From: Macrocybe gigantea
Taxonomy: Eukaryota; Basidiomycota; Agaricomycetes; Agaricales; Callistosporiaceae
Assembly: GCA_011319805.1 (NCBI GenBank)
Contig: SJRY01000250.1
Location: forward strand, 310,001-374,000
Length of the DNA: 64,000 nt
Direction: 5' to 3'
Of the stretch, positions 19,240 through 32,408 are shown piece by piece. The translations under genes and the position numbers were made by a program. Each line of letters starts with the position of its first letter. The stretch's first letter is position 1. The notes beneath the pieces are model-generated. The model searched no databases. It was not told where the DNA came from and saw only the letters and a program-made list of their open reading frames with translations.

Positions 19240-22200
19240 CTATGATGGCCGCCCTGCCTTTGCAATAGGTCTCGTGTCTAAGGAAAATTTCTGCAACATC
19301 TTGGATGTTTCGCGTTCAGTGTTCGGCTTCTCTTTTCCCGAAACAACGGTAAAGAAGTTGACCAAAGTCGACCAAAAGTGGTTGCCACTCAGAGTTTGGT
19401 CGCTTGTCATGATAGACTGGTCAGCAATCTTGGCAAGTTTTCGCGCTTCCGTTTCGTCTGCCATGGATACGATGCTGGTCGGCGGCGGACTTTCCCCATC
19501 GAAGATCTTGAAAAGGGCACGGCTCTCCGTGTCATGAAAAGAACTAGAGCTAGGAATCTCACTGCGCTGAAATATCGCTCGTTGCCGGTGAGTGCGCTTG
19601 TATCTTTTCCACCGCTGCTTCTCGATCGAGATGATAACACCCTCAAACTTTCTGTCAAATTTGGCTTTGGCAGTCAGGTAGCGTCGGATAGCAAGTTCAG
19701 AGAGTCGGCCAATCTTTTCCGGTGGTACTTGTAGGGCTTCCATCTCGTTTTCGGGTTCTAAAGGCCTGGTAATGCCGTTGGTGCCAACACGCTCCCGAAT
19801 CATTGGCCCATCACAGATGTTTGGACCCTAATGATAGTTAGAACAATATCACAGTCCGAGCATCATGCCAGTGCTTGCAATACCTTCAGACCCTTATAGA
19901 CACTTGGATCTCCGGCAGTCCTCTCTTCGCTTTTGATAGTTCCGTTCGGCTCTGCCTGAAAATCCAACTTGGTGAGATCATTGGACGGAACATGATCTTC
20001 ACTGCGACACAGAATGGGCGAACTCTGGATACATCAACTCGTGCAGAAGCGTACCTTTTTGCATCTCGGACTGACAAAGTCGATCGAGAACATGGGATCG
20101 ACGATCGTAGGATGCTTGAGAGCCTGATGGAATGCGTCTTGCGTGCGCTTCTATATTTATCCGATTGCGGGGCCACGATCTCGGAAGTTGTCTTCGTTAT
20201 ACACGGTTCAGAATGATGAGTAGGCTGCCCAGCCAGCTTCGGCCTTTCATTATGAGACTCAATTGGGAGGTCCGGCATTGACCGCGATGTGTTCACTCTG
20301 TCAGCGGGAGGTGCATACATGCCTGTGACGCGCTTAGTAAACGAAGCGATGGCTCGGAAGCAGAACTTTGCAGGTGTCGTGAACGAAAATAAGACGGGTA
20401 AAACGTGGGCGGTGTCTAGACGTCACCTGTTAGAGGAATTGGCGGGTCATTGGAAAGAGACCGACCATCGTATACTTGTAGGTGGACCTTGGTGGGACCG
20501 TAGCGTTGATCTATATCATTGAGAGAAGGGTAAAGTCTGCGTGCCTTATCCGTGATAGGATACTGGTGAGGAGCAGCCGCTTTGTGAGCCCTGTAACATG
20601 TCTTAAATGGCACTTAATTGAGGACAGCCTAAGAACACATACGTGTATATGATCTCGTCCCGTAAAACTTCTCTATCGCTTGCAATGAATAGGAGAGGCG
20701 GCAGGCCTCCCAAATAGGATAGGATAGGACTGACGAGGGGATGCGCAATTAAGTTATTTTCTGTATACATATGCACTTGCTGCTTGATTGTCAAAGTCTC
20801 TCCGGATTCTGTGAGAAGAGAGATGACTTGATCGTGTGATCCGTCGACGTTTGGTGGCGAGATAGATTTTCCTAGGTCGACGGGAATTGGGGAATCCGGA
20901 GATGCTTTGTGATGTAGCATTACATCAATCGGAGCAGATACATCTGTCTCCTTGGAGAAAGCCTTGTGGATACGAGCACGGAGCGACCGATGGGTTGGAC
21001 GTGGAGATCCTGGCTTGGCTGGCGGCCAAAGCATGCTGGGCTTTTGTAATGAAAGACCCCATGAAGGAATGACATCCTTTGAGTCGATCTCAGAAACAGG
21101 AAATAAAAATGAGAAGATGATGCTATCTCACAGTGGCAGTATTGGTATGGATACTCGGAAAGGAGTGCGTCAGATCGCACCAAGGCGAGATCAACACGCC
21201 TCCTGCCGGCATGGGCAAGCCTGAATCGCGAATTAGCTGTAAGAGGGCTAAAGACAAGCCTCCACCTGCAGAATCACCAGCAACAACTATATGTGCTGGG
21301 TTCACAGGTCGGTGTGCCATTCCTGGCGGCGGTCTTATTAGGAATAGATCTATGATTACATCAGGAAATGTCAGTCCAGAGTGAAAGCAAGGTTTCCTAC
21401 ATGCAGCAAGTACATCTTGCAAAGCACACGGAAATGGGTACTGGGGTGCCAAACGATAATTGACAGCTGCGAATTGGGCACTGCGTTAAGGATTTTGAAA
21501 TCAAAGGGCATCAACGACCGGCCCACCGAAAACTCGTCCATTAATTTTGCGTGCATGTCGTTCAATACTATACCTGATGGCAGATAATGAAGTCGGCGCA
21601 AAATTACATGGATCAACCGAGTGAGATTGACCTTTCCTGATCAACGCTTCCGAAAAAATATCCACCTGTGAGATGAGCTCAATAAGACACCTTCAGACAA
21701 GAAGGGCGAAAGTTCAACCTCCATGACAATATAAGATGCACCGCATCTCATCCATATATTTTTCGTACGAATCCGGTTCAAAGTTCGCCTCGTCCCAGTT
21801 GGCAGGAGAGCTCGCTTCGCCCTTGTTTTCCTTTTCCTTCCGTTGCAAGTCACGCAGCCTCTTCGCCTCTTTCCAATTCTTCTTCGCAGTTATCCATTGC
21901 GCATCGATTCTTTTTGAGGGGGTTCGTTCAATTGATGTCGATTTCTCAGGGCGTGCATGCTCACCCTTGTACGCCGCGAACTTGCCACCACTTCGTCCCC
22001 CCACAATCTTCTTAGTGCTTTCCTCGCCGCCCAAAGCTTGAATCAAGTAGCCCGCTGCTTCGTCGCAGCATTCCATAGGCAGGACGAGCCTGACGACATG
22101 AGTCCAAGGCGGGGAAGGGGTTCGAGTGTTTCCGAAAGCTGCAGATAAGGGTGTTAAAAGTTGGGGAAGAGTACGAAGGGTCGGACACGACGGGTACCCT

Positions 22201-22522
22201 GGACTTCCTCGACGGTATGGCTGCATTTGTGAGAGGCATGACACCACGCAAGTAGAACGTCGAACTCACAAACTTGACGCATGCATGAACGCCTTGTACG
22301 AATTATTGTCAAACGGATTCTGAAGGGTACGTCGAACATAGGGGAAGCGGGCGAATTTACCTTCAGAACACTGAAGACTTCATCATACATGAGCGTTTCT
22401 TGTCTCAGGCGAGGCATGGAGTCGTCATCGCCTGACTTGAAGTAATTGAAATAGTGCTTGACGAGGGTCTCAAGCACTACTGGACCGACGCGTAAGCCGA
22501 CATCAGCAGTCAAGGAAGGCAT
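19240..22522 (-). CDS. Large HSL-family alpha/beta hydrolase (lipase/esterase)
   Basis: Hormone-sensitive-lipase-type serine hydrolase of roughly 850 residues, much longer than the catalytic domain alone. The N-terminal region starts MPSLTADVGLRVGPVVLETL. The catalytic domain shows the oxyanion-hole motif ILYCHGGAYYFGSVDQ, VFAINYRLAPQYPFPCALQD, the nucleophile elbow VVAGDSAGGGLSLALLQL, GVLISPWCDLTHSFPS, the acid residue in PLLFIASDREVLRDE, and the histidine in TAHVLPVLFSFTTPA. A long C-terminal extension contains GPNICDGPMIRERVGTNG and a basic stretch, EKQRWKRYKRTHRQR. A dozen or more introns are inferred; the exact splice pattern at 20000-20230 is uncertain. The stop (19240-19242) is only 31 nt from the stop of the convergent phosphotransferase gene, so their transcripts probably overlap. 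Substrate (sterol ester, acylglycerol or other) is not known. Confidence 0.78.
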
Positions 22523-22593
22523 TGTGTCAAGGAGTGATCGACACGCAGGTCTAAACTAGCCATACAGTCATTAAAATTACAAATACGCAAAAG

Positions 22594-25500
22594 TCATGAC
22601 ATCTCGTCATCAGTATCTGATAACAACTCTTTGCTTTTGCTGCGAACTCGTCAATAGCGGCCAATAGTGACAGAAACATACAAACTTACAATTGCTTTCT
22701 CCGAGGCGCCGCCGTCTCCTCCTCGTCGTCGTCTCGCACCACTCGCTTTTTCGTTATGCGCTGTCATGTACGGTTCACCCAAACTGCAAATGTATGGTCC
22801 ACGGCCAGGCTCACCTTCTTCCCGAGCTTCTCCACTTCTTCTTCGTCGCTGAAGACTGCTTCTTCACCCTCTTGCTCACCCGCCTTCCTCAGCTTGCCTC
22901 GTCGCCTTTTCTTGGGCTCTGCCTCGTCTCCTTCCACGTCTGCCTTTGGTTTGCGTGTCTTCTTAGGCTTCCGCTCTCGTTCCTCATCACTCTCCATTTT
23001 AACCTCTTGAGTCCATGCCATCGCTTGTTCGCGTGCTATACGACGTTCCTCAGCCAGTTTCTCGGCTTCTCTCCGTAGTTCCTCCATCCTTGTGCGCTAC
23101 CCAAAGGAAAAGGCGTCAATGCGATTCACAGTCAAGCAACAATATGAGGTCACCTCAAGCTCTTCTTGTCGTTCCTTTTCTTCTTGACGTTTACGTCGAG
23201 CAATTTCCAGGCGAGTCTGCGCCTCTTGCTCAAACTCTCTCTGCGCGGCCAATTGTTCTTCACTCTTCCGAAGCATATTGTCACCGTATTTGCGCCGCTG
23301 GTCTGCGATGTCTCGGCTATAAGGAACTAAAGGCGACTTGTCCGATGCCAGTGATGCGAATATTCTAATATGAGAATCATCATGAGCATCTGACAGTCGC
23401 AGCCCATTGCAAACAAACCTCTGGGCCTGGTTCGCTTGGTCGATGACTTTCTGAAGGTCCTTGAGCGTACGCTTTGATGTGTGGATGGCGAAAAGCATTT
23501 CAGCAGACTTCTGCTGGATCATAGCAATATTATATAGGATGGCCTTGTCATGTGGTTGAAGATGGAAAGCCTGTAGCAATGGGTGTTCGGCAAGAGCAGG
23601 CACGAGTCGGAATGCGACGTACGATCTCAGCATAGCGCAGAGCGGTGTTCATAGATGGGTATGTTCGATCTTTCGTGGCTTTAGCATACCACGATCGACA
23701 AAGGCACAGTAGAACGGACACGTTCTGGTTGCTGTAGAAGCGCGTCGAAGCGGTTTCGTACTGCAATGAGAAATTCCTTCGAGTCATGCATTGGGGAACT
23801 CAGGCGTTGAGAAACATACACTTTCTATTGCGCGATCAAACTCGTCTCGCGCATAATAACAATGGCCCATGTTGACATAGATACTTCCATCATTTACTGA
23901 TTCTCGAACTTTGGCGAAGACGTCCAGGGCTTCACGAGCATTTGACAGTCGCTTTTGGGCCTCTTCTGGTCCCGAGGAGATCGGCCCGCCCGCTAACGAT
24001 CCAAGGGCATCCTCTGCAGTCACAATCGCCAGGCCTTGTGCTGCAAAAGCACACGTTGGGTCGAGTTGCAAAGCCTTTTCATAGAACTCGGCTGAGCGTT
24101 GGAAGCCTCTTTTTCGCTCCTCAACACCCTTCGGGGTGTTGTCGCGACTTTCCCTGGATTGGTGATACATGATCCAGCCTGCAGCACATAACGAATAGAT
24201 GTCGTGCTTGTCGTGATCCTTCAACGTCGAGAAAACAAAGTCTTTGGCCGGCTTGGGCAGGTTTGTCTGAACAAGAAAATACGTGTAGAAGGCCCGTAAA
24301 TTGAGATTACCGTTCTGAGAAGCGAGGGCTTGCTTAAGAAGTTCGTGTGCCTCGTTGTGACGGTTGAGGTAAGCAAGCATTTGCGCTTGACGTATTTTCG
24401 CTGTCGGGACGTCAAAACTAAGACACTAGTAGCAGATCACAGCCAAAATGGCACCAACCGTCGACATATTCCGGATGGCGAGATAACAATTTTTCATATG
24501 CATCTCTCGCCAGGCTCTCTTCCTTCTGGTCCTCGTACACTCGAGCAAGATTATAAAGCGTGGTAGTCGACATGCCTTCCTCGATTTCGGAACTGAGCGA
24601 AGATTTACTGGTCAAAGCTTGCTCGTACAATGACCTCGATTGATCCAAATCTCCTTCTAGGTGTTGTAAAACCCCGAGATTGTTGAGTAACCGCGGATCG
24701 GGCTCGCCGCTGCGCTCGCTGATAGCGAGAGCTTCCTTCAGTGCCTTACCCATGCGCGCCGTATTTTCGCCTTGCCAGAGACGAGCGATTTCTATGAACA
24801 TATCCATGTCGTCCCGAAGACTACGTGCGGACTTTTTGGCAGAGTCGTTGTCGTTTACTCTGACTTCGTCGATACCAAGGCCCTTGCTGACGCGGTCAAA
24901 CAATTCGCGTGCTCGTGCTCTTTCTTGAACGGAATCCGCACTTGAGACGCCTGGACGCGGATAACTACGAAGGGACGCAAGCATTGCCAGTGCTTCCAGA
25001 GACCGTGGGGCGTTCGGAGGTTGAAGCAATGAGTCAAGGGTATGGATTGCCGCCGCCATTTCATCTGACGTGCAAAAATCAGAGCTGGAGATGGTGGGAG
25101 AACACAACACAGAGGCCAACCATTCTGCATTTGCAGTTGAGCAAGACCTATAGCACCTATTAGGTGTTTTTGTTGCCCCTCGACGGCAAAAGTGTAGTAC
25201 TTCGTCGCTTGGTCCAGTGCACCTTCCACATGCAATACCCGTCCAGCCCTAATGTACCCTTCAGTAAGAATTGTAAGGGTGTCGGCAAACTGGATTGTTC
25301 TTTCAGCTAGTTTCAATGCCTACACCAATGTCAGTTTCCCCATTCAAAGGCTTGGAGTTTGTTTGCCTACGCGCTTGCTTTGGTTCTTTCGCAAGAACAA
25401 TTCGCAAAGAGCATTTGCAGCAGAAGCATTCTTTTGATTAACTTTGAAGGCTTGTTCAATGAGTTTGGTGCCCTGTAGAAAACGCTGGGCACGATCGGCA

Positions 25501-26593
25501 TCCGTTTGATGCTCATCTTTACTCGAGTTAATGGCTTCAAGTCCAAGCAATAGTTGGGCAGACCATTCGGACGGGTTCTGGAGAAGGCTCAGCAAGATAC
25601 AAGCAGAATAGCCTGACTTTTAATACGCACAACTTCAAGGCTACGCTGCCAAGCAGCTTTGGCCTTGACCTTGTTATCCAGAGCCCAATAACACAACCCT
25701 ATACCTATCCTAGGGTCCGGGACGCAACTTGGATTATATCGTAGAACGTCCTGGAATATCCGAAGAGCTTCTTTGTATTGTCTTCGTGCATAAAGAATCC
25801 TGGCCTTTAGAGTGTTGAGTTCAAGCTAAAATGCAGAGCGTCATGTAATAAACACCTTCCCCAACAACGCGACGACATTGGTGGGCCTTTCGATGAGAAC
25901 ACCTTCAAAAGAACGAAGAGCGTCATCCATGGACCTGGTTGCCAGTTGCTGAATACCTAAGATGATATGAATATCAGACACCAAATGGCGCAGGATCGTC
26001 AATAAATCACCAACCTCGCGTCAGAAACGATAGGGTTCCACCAACACTTTCGCCGGACTCGGACGCTAACCGTTCTGCTGTATTCAAATACTGAGCAGCA
26101 TCGCGGTAGTATTCTTCTTTAGCCTTTGCACTTGTCATGATATCCTGCCCTGTTAGGAATTCAGTTGTCAAACGCGAAGACGCATGCACTACCGTCTGCC
26201 TTACGCGCATGGGACAATACAATTTTGGGTGCTTGTCGTGCATAAGCAATCTGTATGTTCGCCAACAATGAGTAGACGGGAGGTAAGGATGCCGACGTCC
26301 CATTAGCCTGAAAGGCTGTTAAGAGTCTGAGTGAGAGGGGGAGGTGAACCGCCATGCGCGACACACGTACACTCGATTGCAGTCAATGCAATCCTCTCTG
26401 CCGCCTCTAGGAAACCCCTTCGCCAGTATTCGTCTGCAAGCTTCGTCCAAACCCATATCCTGCATTGGCCTTCCTTCAGCAAATCGAGAACATCTTCGGG
26501 ATTGGGGTCCAGGTTGTCTAGATCAATTGTGATGACCTCTTGCCCACCGAGCTCGATGTCAACTGAACGACCTGAAACAGTGAGGTCATCCAT
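22594..26593 (-). CDS. CTR9: CTR9, TPR subunit of the Paf1 transcription elongation complex
   Basis: Nuclear RNA polymerase II-associated scaffold needed for H2B ubiquitination and H3K4/K36 methylation. It starts MDDLTVSGRSVDIELGGQEV with the conserved block DLDNLDPNPEDVLDLLKEGQ. It is followed by many tetratricopeptide repeats over about 800 residues, such as ALLGKARILYARRQYKEAL, GIGLCYWALDNKVKAKAAW, LLNNLGVLQHLEGDLDQSR, NLARVYEDQKEESLARDAY and YVNMGHCYYARDEFDRAIE. The C-terminal part is a charged coiled coil (EEQLAAQREFEQEAQTRLEI) and a Lys/Glu-rich tail (ERKPKKTRKPKADVEGDEAE). The last exon begins after an intron and ends LLSDTDDEMS with TGA at 22594-22596; reading through the donor would give a premature stop at 22686. 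The start ATG is at 26591-26593. Confidence 0.93.
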
Positions 26594-27312
26594 TGTATTC
26601 CAGAAAGGGTTCGAGGGTTAAACTGATGAAAATGGTTCAAGAATGAACAAGAGATACTCGGACGGGATGCTGCAGGCGGCTGTGATACTCCGGACAAGGT
26701 AAGTTAGGCGAGACGGTTGTTTACCAAAAGTGGCTCTATGTCAACAAACGCGGATTCTGAAGTTTCCGTCCCACAATGGCGGGTAAGTTAGCAGAATTGA
26801 TTCAGTCAGCTTCGCATTCTCTTTTCGCGATACAGCGAGAAGGATTCAACTTTAGGAATTAGTATTCGAGATTGTTTGTCACTCCTTCGTTTCGCCTTCG
26901 GCAAAGGCAAAGGCAATGTTCTACTTTATTTTTTCTCTTTTCATTCACATATAGTCGCACTTGACTGGAACCAGCGCCTTGGAGTCTCTGCAATCTCTGC
27001 ACATCCAAAAACCTCTTGTATATGTAACGAGTGTCAAAATTGAAATCGATGTGGATGGATAATGCGATTACATAATCACCGAAGCCTTGCGTGAGAAATG
27101 TCTTTGACTTGGTGAAGGACACTGACGACCGCCCAGAAACCATCCGCACTCGACGCGAGCGACGTCCAAGTCGAATTCAGGCCCAATACTGTTGACGGTG
27201 CGTGTTTTGTCCTTGCCAGAGATGCCCTGAGCAACAACGAGTCATGTCGGACCCGTTTTGCGATGGATGGTCTCGCCCTTCACCAGATGCTGACTCCCCA
27301 TAGGTCCTCAAC
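26594..27312. promoter_or_regulatory. Divergent promoter region between CTR9 and ribosomal protein uS2
   Basis: About 720 nt separating two start codons on opposite strands. A GGGTAAGT donor-like sequence near 26779-26786 might belong to an untranslated leader exon of the ribosomal gene, but I could not pair it with confidence. No snoRNA or tRNA was recognised. Confidence 0.4.
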
Positions 27313-28328
27313 ATGGCTTCAAAACTCCCATCCGTCCTGAGCGCTACCGAGGAAGAGATTCAGCTTCTCCTTGCAGCTCAATGCCATATCGGTACAAAAA
27401 ATTGCGATAAGCAAATGGAACCTTATGTCTGGAAGAGGAGGGCAGATGGTACGGAACTGCCCAGATAATGTCCCATCTGCTCACCTTTTTACGCATCCAC
27501 TCAGGTATCCACATCATCAACATCGGGAAGACTTGGGAGAAACTCGTTCTCGCCGCAAGAATTATCGCTGCTGTTGAAAACCCAAATGATGTTTGCGTGA
27601 TTTCTGCAAGACCCTACGGCCACAGGGCCGTCCTCAAATACGCCGCCAATACTGGTGCTCAGGCCATCGCTGGAAGGTTCACTCCCGGTTCCTTCACCAA
27701 CTACATCACCCGCTCGTTCAAAGAACCCCGTCTCATCGTTGTCACTGACCCTCGAGTTGACCACCAAGCAATCCGTGAGGCTTCCTACGTCAACATCCCC
27801 GTTATCGCCCTGTGCGACACCGATGCTCCTTTGAAATTTGTCGACGTTGCGATTCCTACGAACAACAAAACACGACACTCCATCGGTCTCATCTGGTGGT
27901 TGCTCGCACGCGAAGTCCTACGTCTCCGTGGCACTATTCCTCGTACGAGCAATGGCTGGAACGTCATGGTTGATATGTTCTTCTACCGTGACCCTGAAGA
28001 GGTTGAGAAGCAACAACAAGAGGAAGCTGCCGCTAAACTCGCCGCACAACAGGGTGCTGAAGCTGAGGGCGCGCCTGTTTCGGAATGGGATGTCACAGGC
28101 GCTGCACAACCTGGCGGTATTAACCCTGCTTTGGCCCAAGATGGAGGTGCGACGCGGTTTTTTTTAGGTTGATCTGGATTAAGTGTTCATGTTATCCGAA
28201 CAGGTGCTCTTGACTGGTCTGCTGAGCCTGCTGCAGGCCCAACGGACTGGTCTGCAGACCCAGGCGCCGGCACAGGCGGATGGGGTGCTGATGCGGCGGG
28301 GACCACAGGTGCCTCTGGATGGGATTAA
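27313..28328 (+). CDS. RPS0: Small ribosomal subunit protein uS2 (S0/RPSA, laminin-receptor family)
   Basis: Cytoplasmic 40S protein at the neck of the head, needed for late 18S rRNA maturation. It starts [20 protein letters not shown] and continues [135 protein letters not shown]. The C-terminal tail has the Trp-containing acidic repeats [10 protein letters not shown] and [10 protein letters not shown] typical of fungal S0. Two introns: about 27447-27504 and 28147-28202. The stop TAA is at 28326-28328. Confidence 0.96.
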
Positions 28329-28513
28329 TTTCGTATCTATGTCTACGGCGTACGAACTCACTCAAAATACATGATATCTACCCTGAGCTATAGTGACTGT
28401 AAACGAGTAGCTAATTCCGCAATCTCTGTGCTCTATTCATACATGATCTGATTACGTAAGCTCACGAGTTGGCGTGTTGAGCAACCCGCACAGAGACTGA
28501 GCTGCTGTTCGCT

Positions 28514-31488
28514 ATGAGCAACAATGGAAGTCACTGTTCATTCGTCTTGCTCGCAGAATTTGATATATTGGAAGGCGCACAGCTAAAATATCAGTTCCCC
28601 CAGCCTTTGGGAGTTGATGAAGGGTGCGATTCCATCTCATCCAGTCGCCCTCCAAATAACAATGTAATCGACCAGGGTGCTTGCGATGTCCATGCTTCCA
28701 GACGGTGCTGAAACGCAGCTCGATGATTGGACCATCTTCTTCTTAAACCAGACGTCGTTTAACACCATTGCACCTGTGCTGGCCCTTGAAACTCCAGAAG
28801 TCAGATCTGTTTCCCTTCCTGGTGACACCGATGGCGACAAGCCGGCAGACAAACCCGACCTTTTATGCGTGTTGAATCTGGTCAGAACTAAGCATGATAA
28901 GACGCTGGACCGGTATGTGATGTGTCACTGTCATGTTCATCAAGCCCGCATTCATATGGTCGGCATCGTACGACAGGGGTGCAAGAGTGCTTGCTCTGGC
29001 TATCTGTACGCGTCACCCATATATTCAAATATTCAAAGTAGGCTCAGAACTGTATGTTTCATAATGCTGCCTGCTTATATGAATTCTAGCCTTTCCTTCT
29101 CATGGCCCTTGACGATTATCTTTCTGATCCATCTCAGGACTGTCTAGCAAGACTCTTCGATGCTGTAAACTCCATGGACCTGGCCAGCGCACCAGTGCTT
29201 TCTCGCCCGGAAAAGATGATCATGCGTTTTTCTGAGCGAAAGGACATTTTTATTGAAAAGTTCGCTCACCTTGCGAGCCAGAATGTCACCACCAAACGAA
29301 ACAGATCAAAGACGTCGATGGAACATAAAACTACAAACTCCGGAGAGTCCTTTTCAAGTTTCGAAGAAGGTATCCTGATGCGTCATCGCACAAACGAGAG
29401 CGACGGCCGGCGAAGGGATCGGGCTGGCACCGATTCAACCACGGCGACACTCTCTCAGCCTCAGCCAGTTTCCAAGGACCAGGAGTCGCCTTCGGATTCG
29501 TCCTTCTCTCTCGGAGGATCAGCTGTTTGGGTGGGCGATGAAAGTGGCTTGGATTTAACACCCAGAGATGGAGGTGACGGCAGTAGCGGCACGTTGGTCA
29601 GTTCTTCTCGCAAGCGGAGGTCCACGGATGCCTCTTCCTCTTCATCGCACACCCATTCCAAGGAACAAGCCCTCAAACAGTCACCGAGTATCACGAACCC
29701 TTATTCTACCCACGTTGTAAAGGATACCCATTTCTATCATACCTCAGTAGCCTATAAGGATCACCATATACCCATCAAGATGCCACTCTCAATGTTCTCC
29801 GAAGAAGTTGGAGATGTGCGTGTTTCATTATTCATGCTTTGGGTGGAACGGCACATTGACGCTCGCAAATCACTAGTATTCACTAATTACGCTGATCAAA
29901 GAGTTTTCGTCTCACCCGATTGTTCTGGGGCCTCAACACCCGCATCTTCACACGAATGGCCCGCAAACACATCCCATCATCGTGTTATTTAACGCACTGG
30001 TTACAGGAAAGCGGATAATTTTCCTTGGCCACCGGAGGCCAGCTGGCGAAGTATCCAGTTTCGTCCTGTCGGCATGTGCTCTCGCATCTGGCTGCGGAGC
30101 TGTGCTAAGGGGTTTTGTGGAGCGCGCATTTCCCTATGCCAATCTCAAGAACCGGGACGAGTGGGAATCTGTGTAAGTCTATTCTGTGACACTGGGCGCA
30201 AATAGCACCATCAACTCATTTCCCATCTCTCCTATAGTCCCGCGTATATCGCAGGTGTCACCAATCCGATCTTTGAATCTTCGAAGGCATGGGATCTTCT
30301 CCTCATCATTGGTGCAGGTACGGTCACTGTTGCGAAGGACATCCATGCGACGTATCCAGTTTCTGGCAACCCCATCGGTCTGCCATTTCTGAGTCGAACG
30401 GCCACGCTGAAAGCCGAATCGTCAGCCGGGAGCGAGGAAGACATGAGCCGGGGTAAAGATGGGAGCAAGACCGAATTTGCCTCTGGTTCCAAAGGAGAAA
30501 GCAATACTGACAAGGTGTTTATTGATGAAGTCAGTCTGTTCCGCCGCTCTCGGATTACATGAGCATCTACACTGACTTGTGTTTCGCACCAGGTCCGGGC
30601 CGCAATTGACGATCATTTTGGTGAAAGCCTGGTCCGGATGCGGTTCACCGAATACGTGATGCGCTTTGTTCGCCTGGCATCCCGGTACGAAGAGGAAGTT
30701 TACGGCACGACAAAGATAGGATACCCAAGCATGCCGTTCACCGAGGTGTTGGGACGCGGGCCACAGCTTGGCAGTGGCATCGTATTCAACGATGAAGCTA
30801 CAGGGATGAGGGAACTCTCTGCGAATGCTCAGCGCATCGAGGCGTGGCGCAAGACAAACAGCTACAGATACTATGTGCGGGACTTTTCCACGCTGCAGCT
30901 GAGGACGACGATACAGGGGTTAGATGTTACCCATCAGCTTTTCCGGCTGCGGCACGCGAGAAGCATGTCTGACTCAGAAGTCTACGCTATCCTACGGGCA
31001 ATGGTAGACAATGCCAAGTCATATGAGCAGGTGGTGGAGGTGAGCATTGTCTCAGACTCGTTTGCCTTTAGGGTCGTGACAAGGCGCATTGGTCCCCAGC
31101 TGTTTGCATACCTGATGCCCATGGGAGGCGGATTGTCATACCTGAGCTTTGGGTTGTTCCACCAAAAGGAAATCATTCGAGACGCCACGGTAGATCTGTT
31201 CAATCAGCTTCGTGCCTATCCAGTAAGGATCGCATTATGAGAAAGTGTGTTTTATTGACTGATTGATGTCACACGGTACAGATTGGCGCGCTGTTCCTGC
31301 AGTCTCTAAGCCATTTCCAGCGGTACGCGTACGTAAGGCAGGCCTTGGCACGCGAAAGACGAATGATTGCGGCGCAGAACAATCAGCAGCAGCACCAGCT
31401 GCTGCCGCGATCGCATTCGAACTCGATGACGAGGATTGACTCGAATGGGACGATACAAGGTGCCCAAAGTGGCGTCGTGGTGTCGTGA
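28514..31488 (+). CDS. AFI1: Afi1-like DENN/SPA-domain protein (Arf3 polarity partner)
   Basis: Large DENN-module protein. In yeast Afi1 docks Arf3 at the plasma membrane and stabilises the polarity axis. The N-terminal Afi1 domain reads [40 protein letters not shown] and [21 protein letters not shown] Ser/Thr-rich disordered insert follows (about 29300-29690). The SPA/DENN part has [80 protein letters not shown], and near the end [20 protein letters not shown]. About eight introns; for example VGD joins [16 protein letters not shown] across an intron starting near 29815. The stop TGA is at 31486-31488. It ends in a Gln- and Ser-rich tail. Confidence 0.85.
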
Positions 31489-32408
31489 CTTGAGAGAACA
31501 CGATCTATGCTTCTTTTGATGAGTGAACACGGCCGGCAGTGCGTTGATCTTGATTAGAGCTAGCAGCATGGATGCAGGTTGGGTAGGTGTTTCATGTTGA
31601 CAAGTTCGCTATGTCCGCGATTTGTTCGGCGCAAAATGCGCGTCGAAGCACCATACGCGCGGATGAGGACGTGTGGGCAGCAAAGAGCGTGGTGGGACGC
31701 TATTTCTATGGAAACGTCAGGAGAGCGAGGCTCGGATGTACGTATACCCTATCACGCGTAGACTGAACGAGGACTGTGGGGTTCAGGAGAAGCCTGACCC
31801 TAGCAAGTGGACTTGCCGGGCTTCACGCCGATGATGTTATTGTATACGTCGATGAACGGAGTCAGAAAATTAGAGAGTGTGGGCCAAGACGGATGGGGAA
31901 AGGCACTACGCCTGGACAAGTGGGATGAGCGGGCCGGGGTCTGATCACGGCATAGGATGACCGTGGTGAGACTGGACTAGGGCGAGCTTGGCTGCGCGTC
32001 CGCTGCACGAGACCGCGAGCGGAGCTGCTGAGCCGATAAAATGCAAGGCGGCGGTGCGTCGGTGGACGTCGTGGGCGCGTAGGCGGGAACATAACCAGCG
32101 GGAAGTGGTCGAGCGGGACTTGTGGCTCGGGAGGTGGCGTCCCTGAAGAATTTAGCCGTACATGTCGCAGCGGCTGTGTTTGGGTCAATGTGGAATATCA
32201 TAAATGAGACAAAGTCCCACTTTGGTCTTCCTCCTCCTCCTCCTCCTTCTCATCCTTTCATGCATCGCCGTCCGTGTCTCTGATCCTCACCGTCCCCGCT
32301 TCCTTTTTTCCCCTTCTTCTTCTCCATCTCGCGGCCATTCCTCCCCTTGTCTTTCGCACACACGATCTAGCTCCCCGTCCTCTCCCCATCCCCACCTCCT
32401 TATCTACA
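31489..32408. other. Intergenic region before the Zn2Cys6 gene
   Basis: About 920 nt holding the 3' end of the AFI1-like gene and the promoter and leader of the Zn2Cys6 gene. A CT-rich leader (CCTCCTCCTCCTCC) runs from about 32228 to 32400. No gene seen. Confidence 0.5.
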
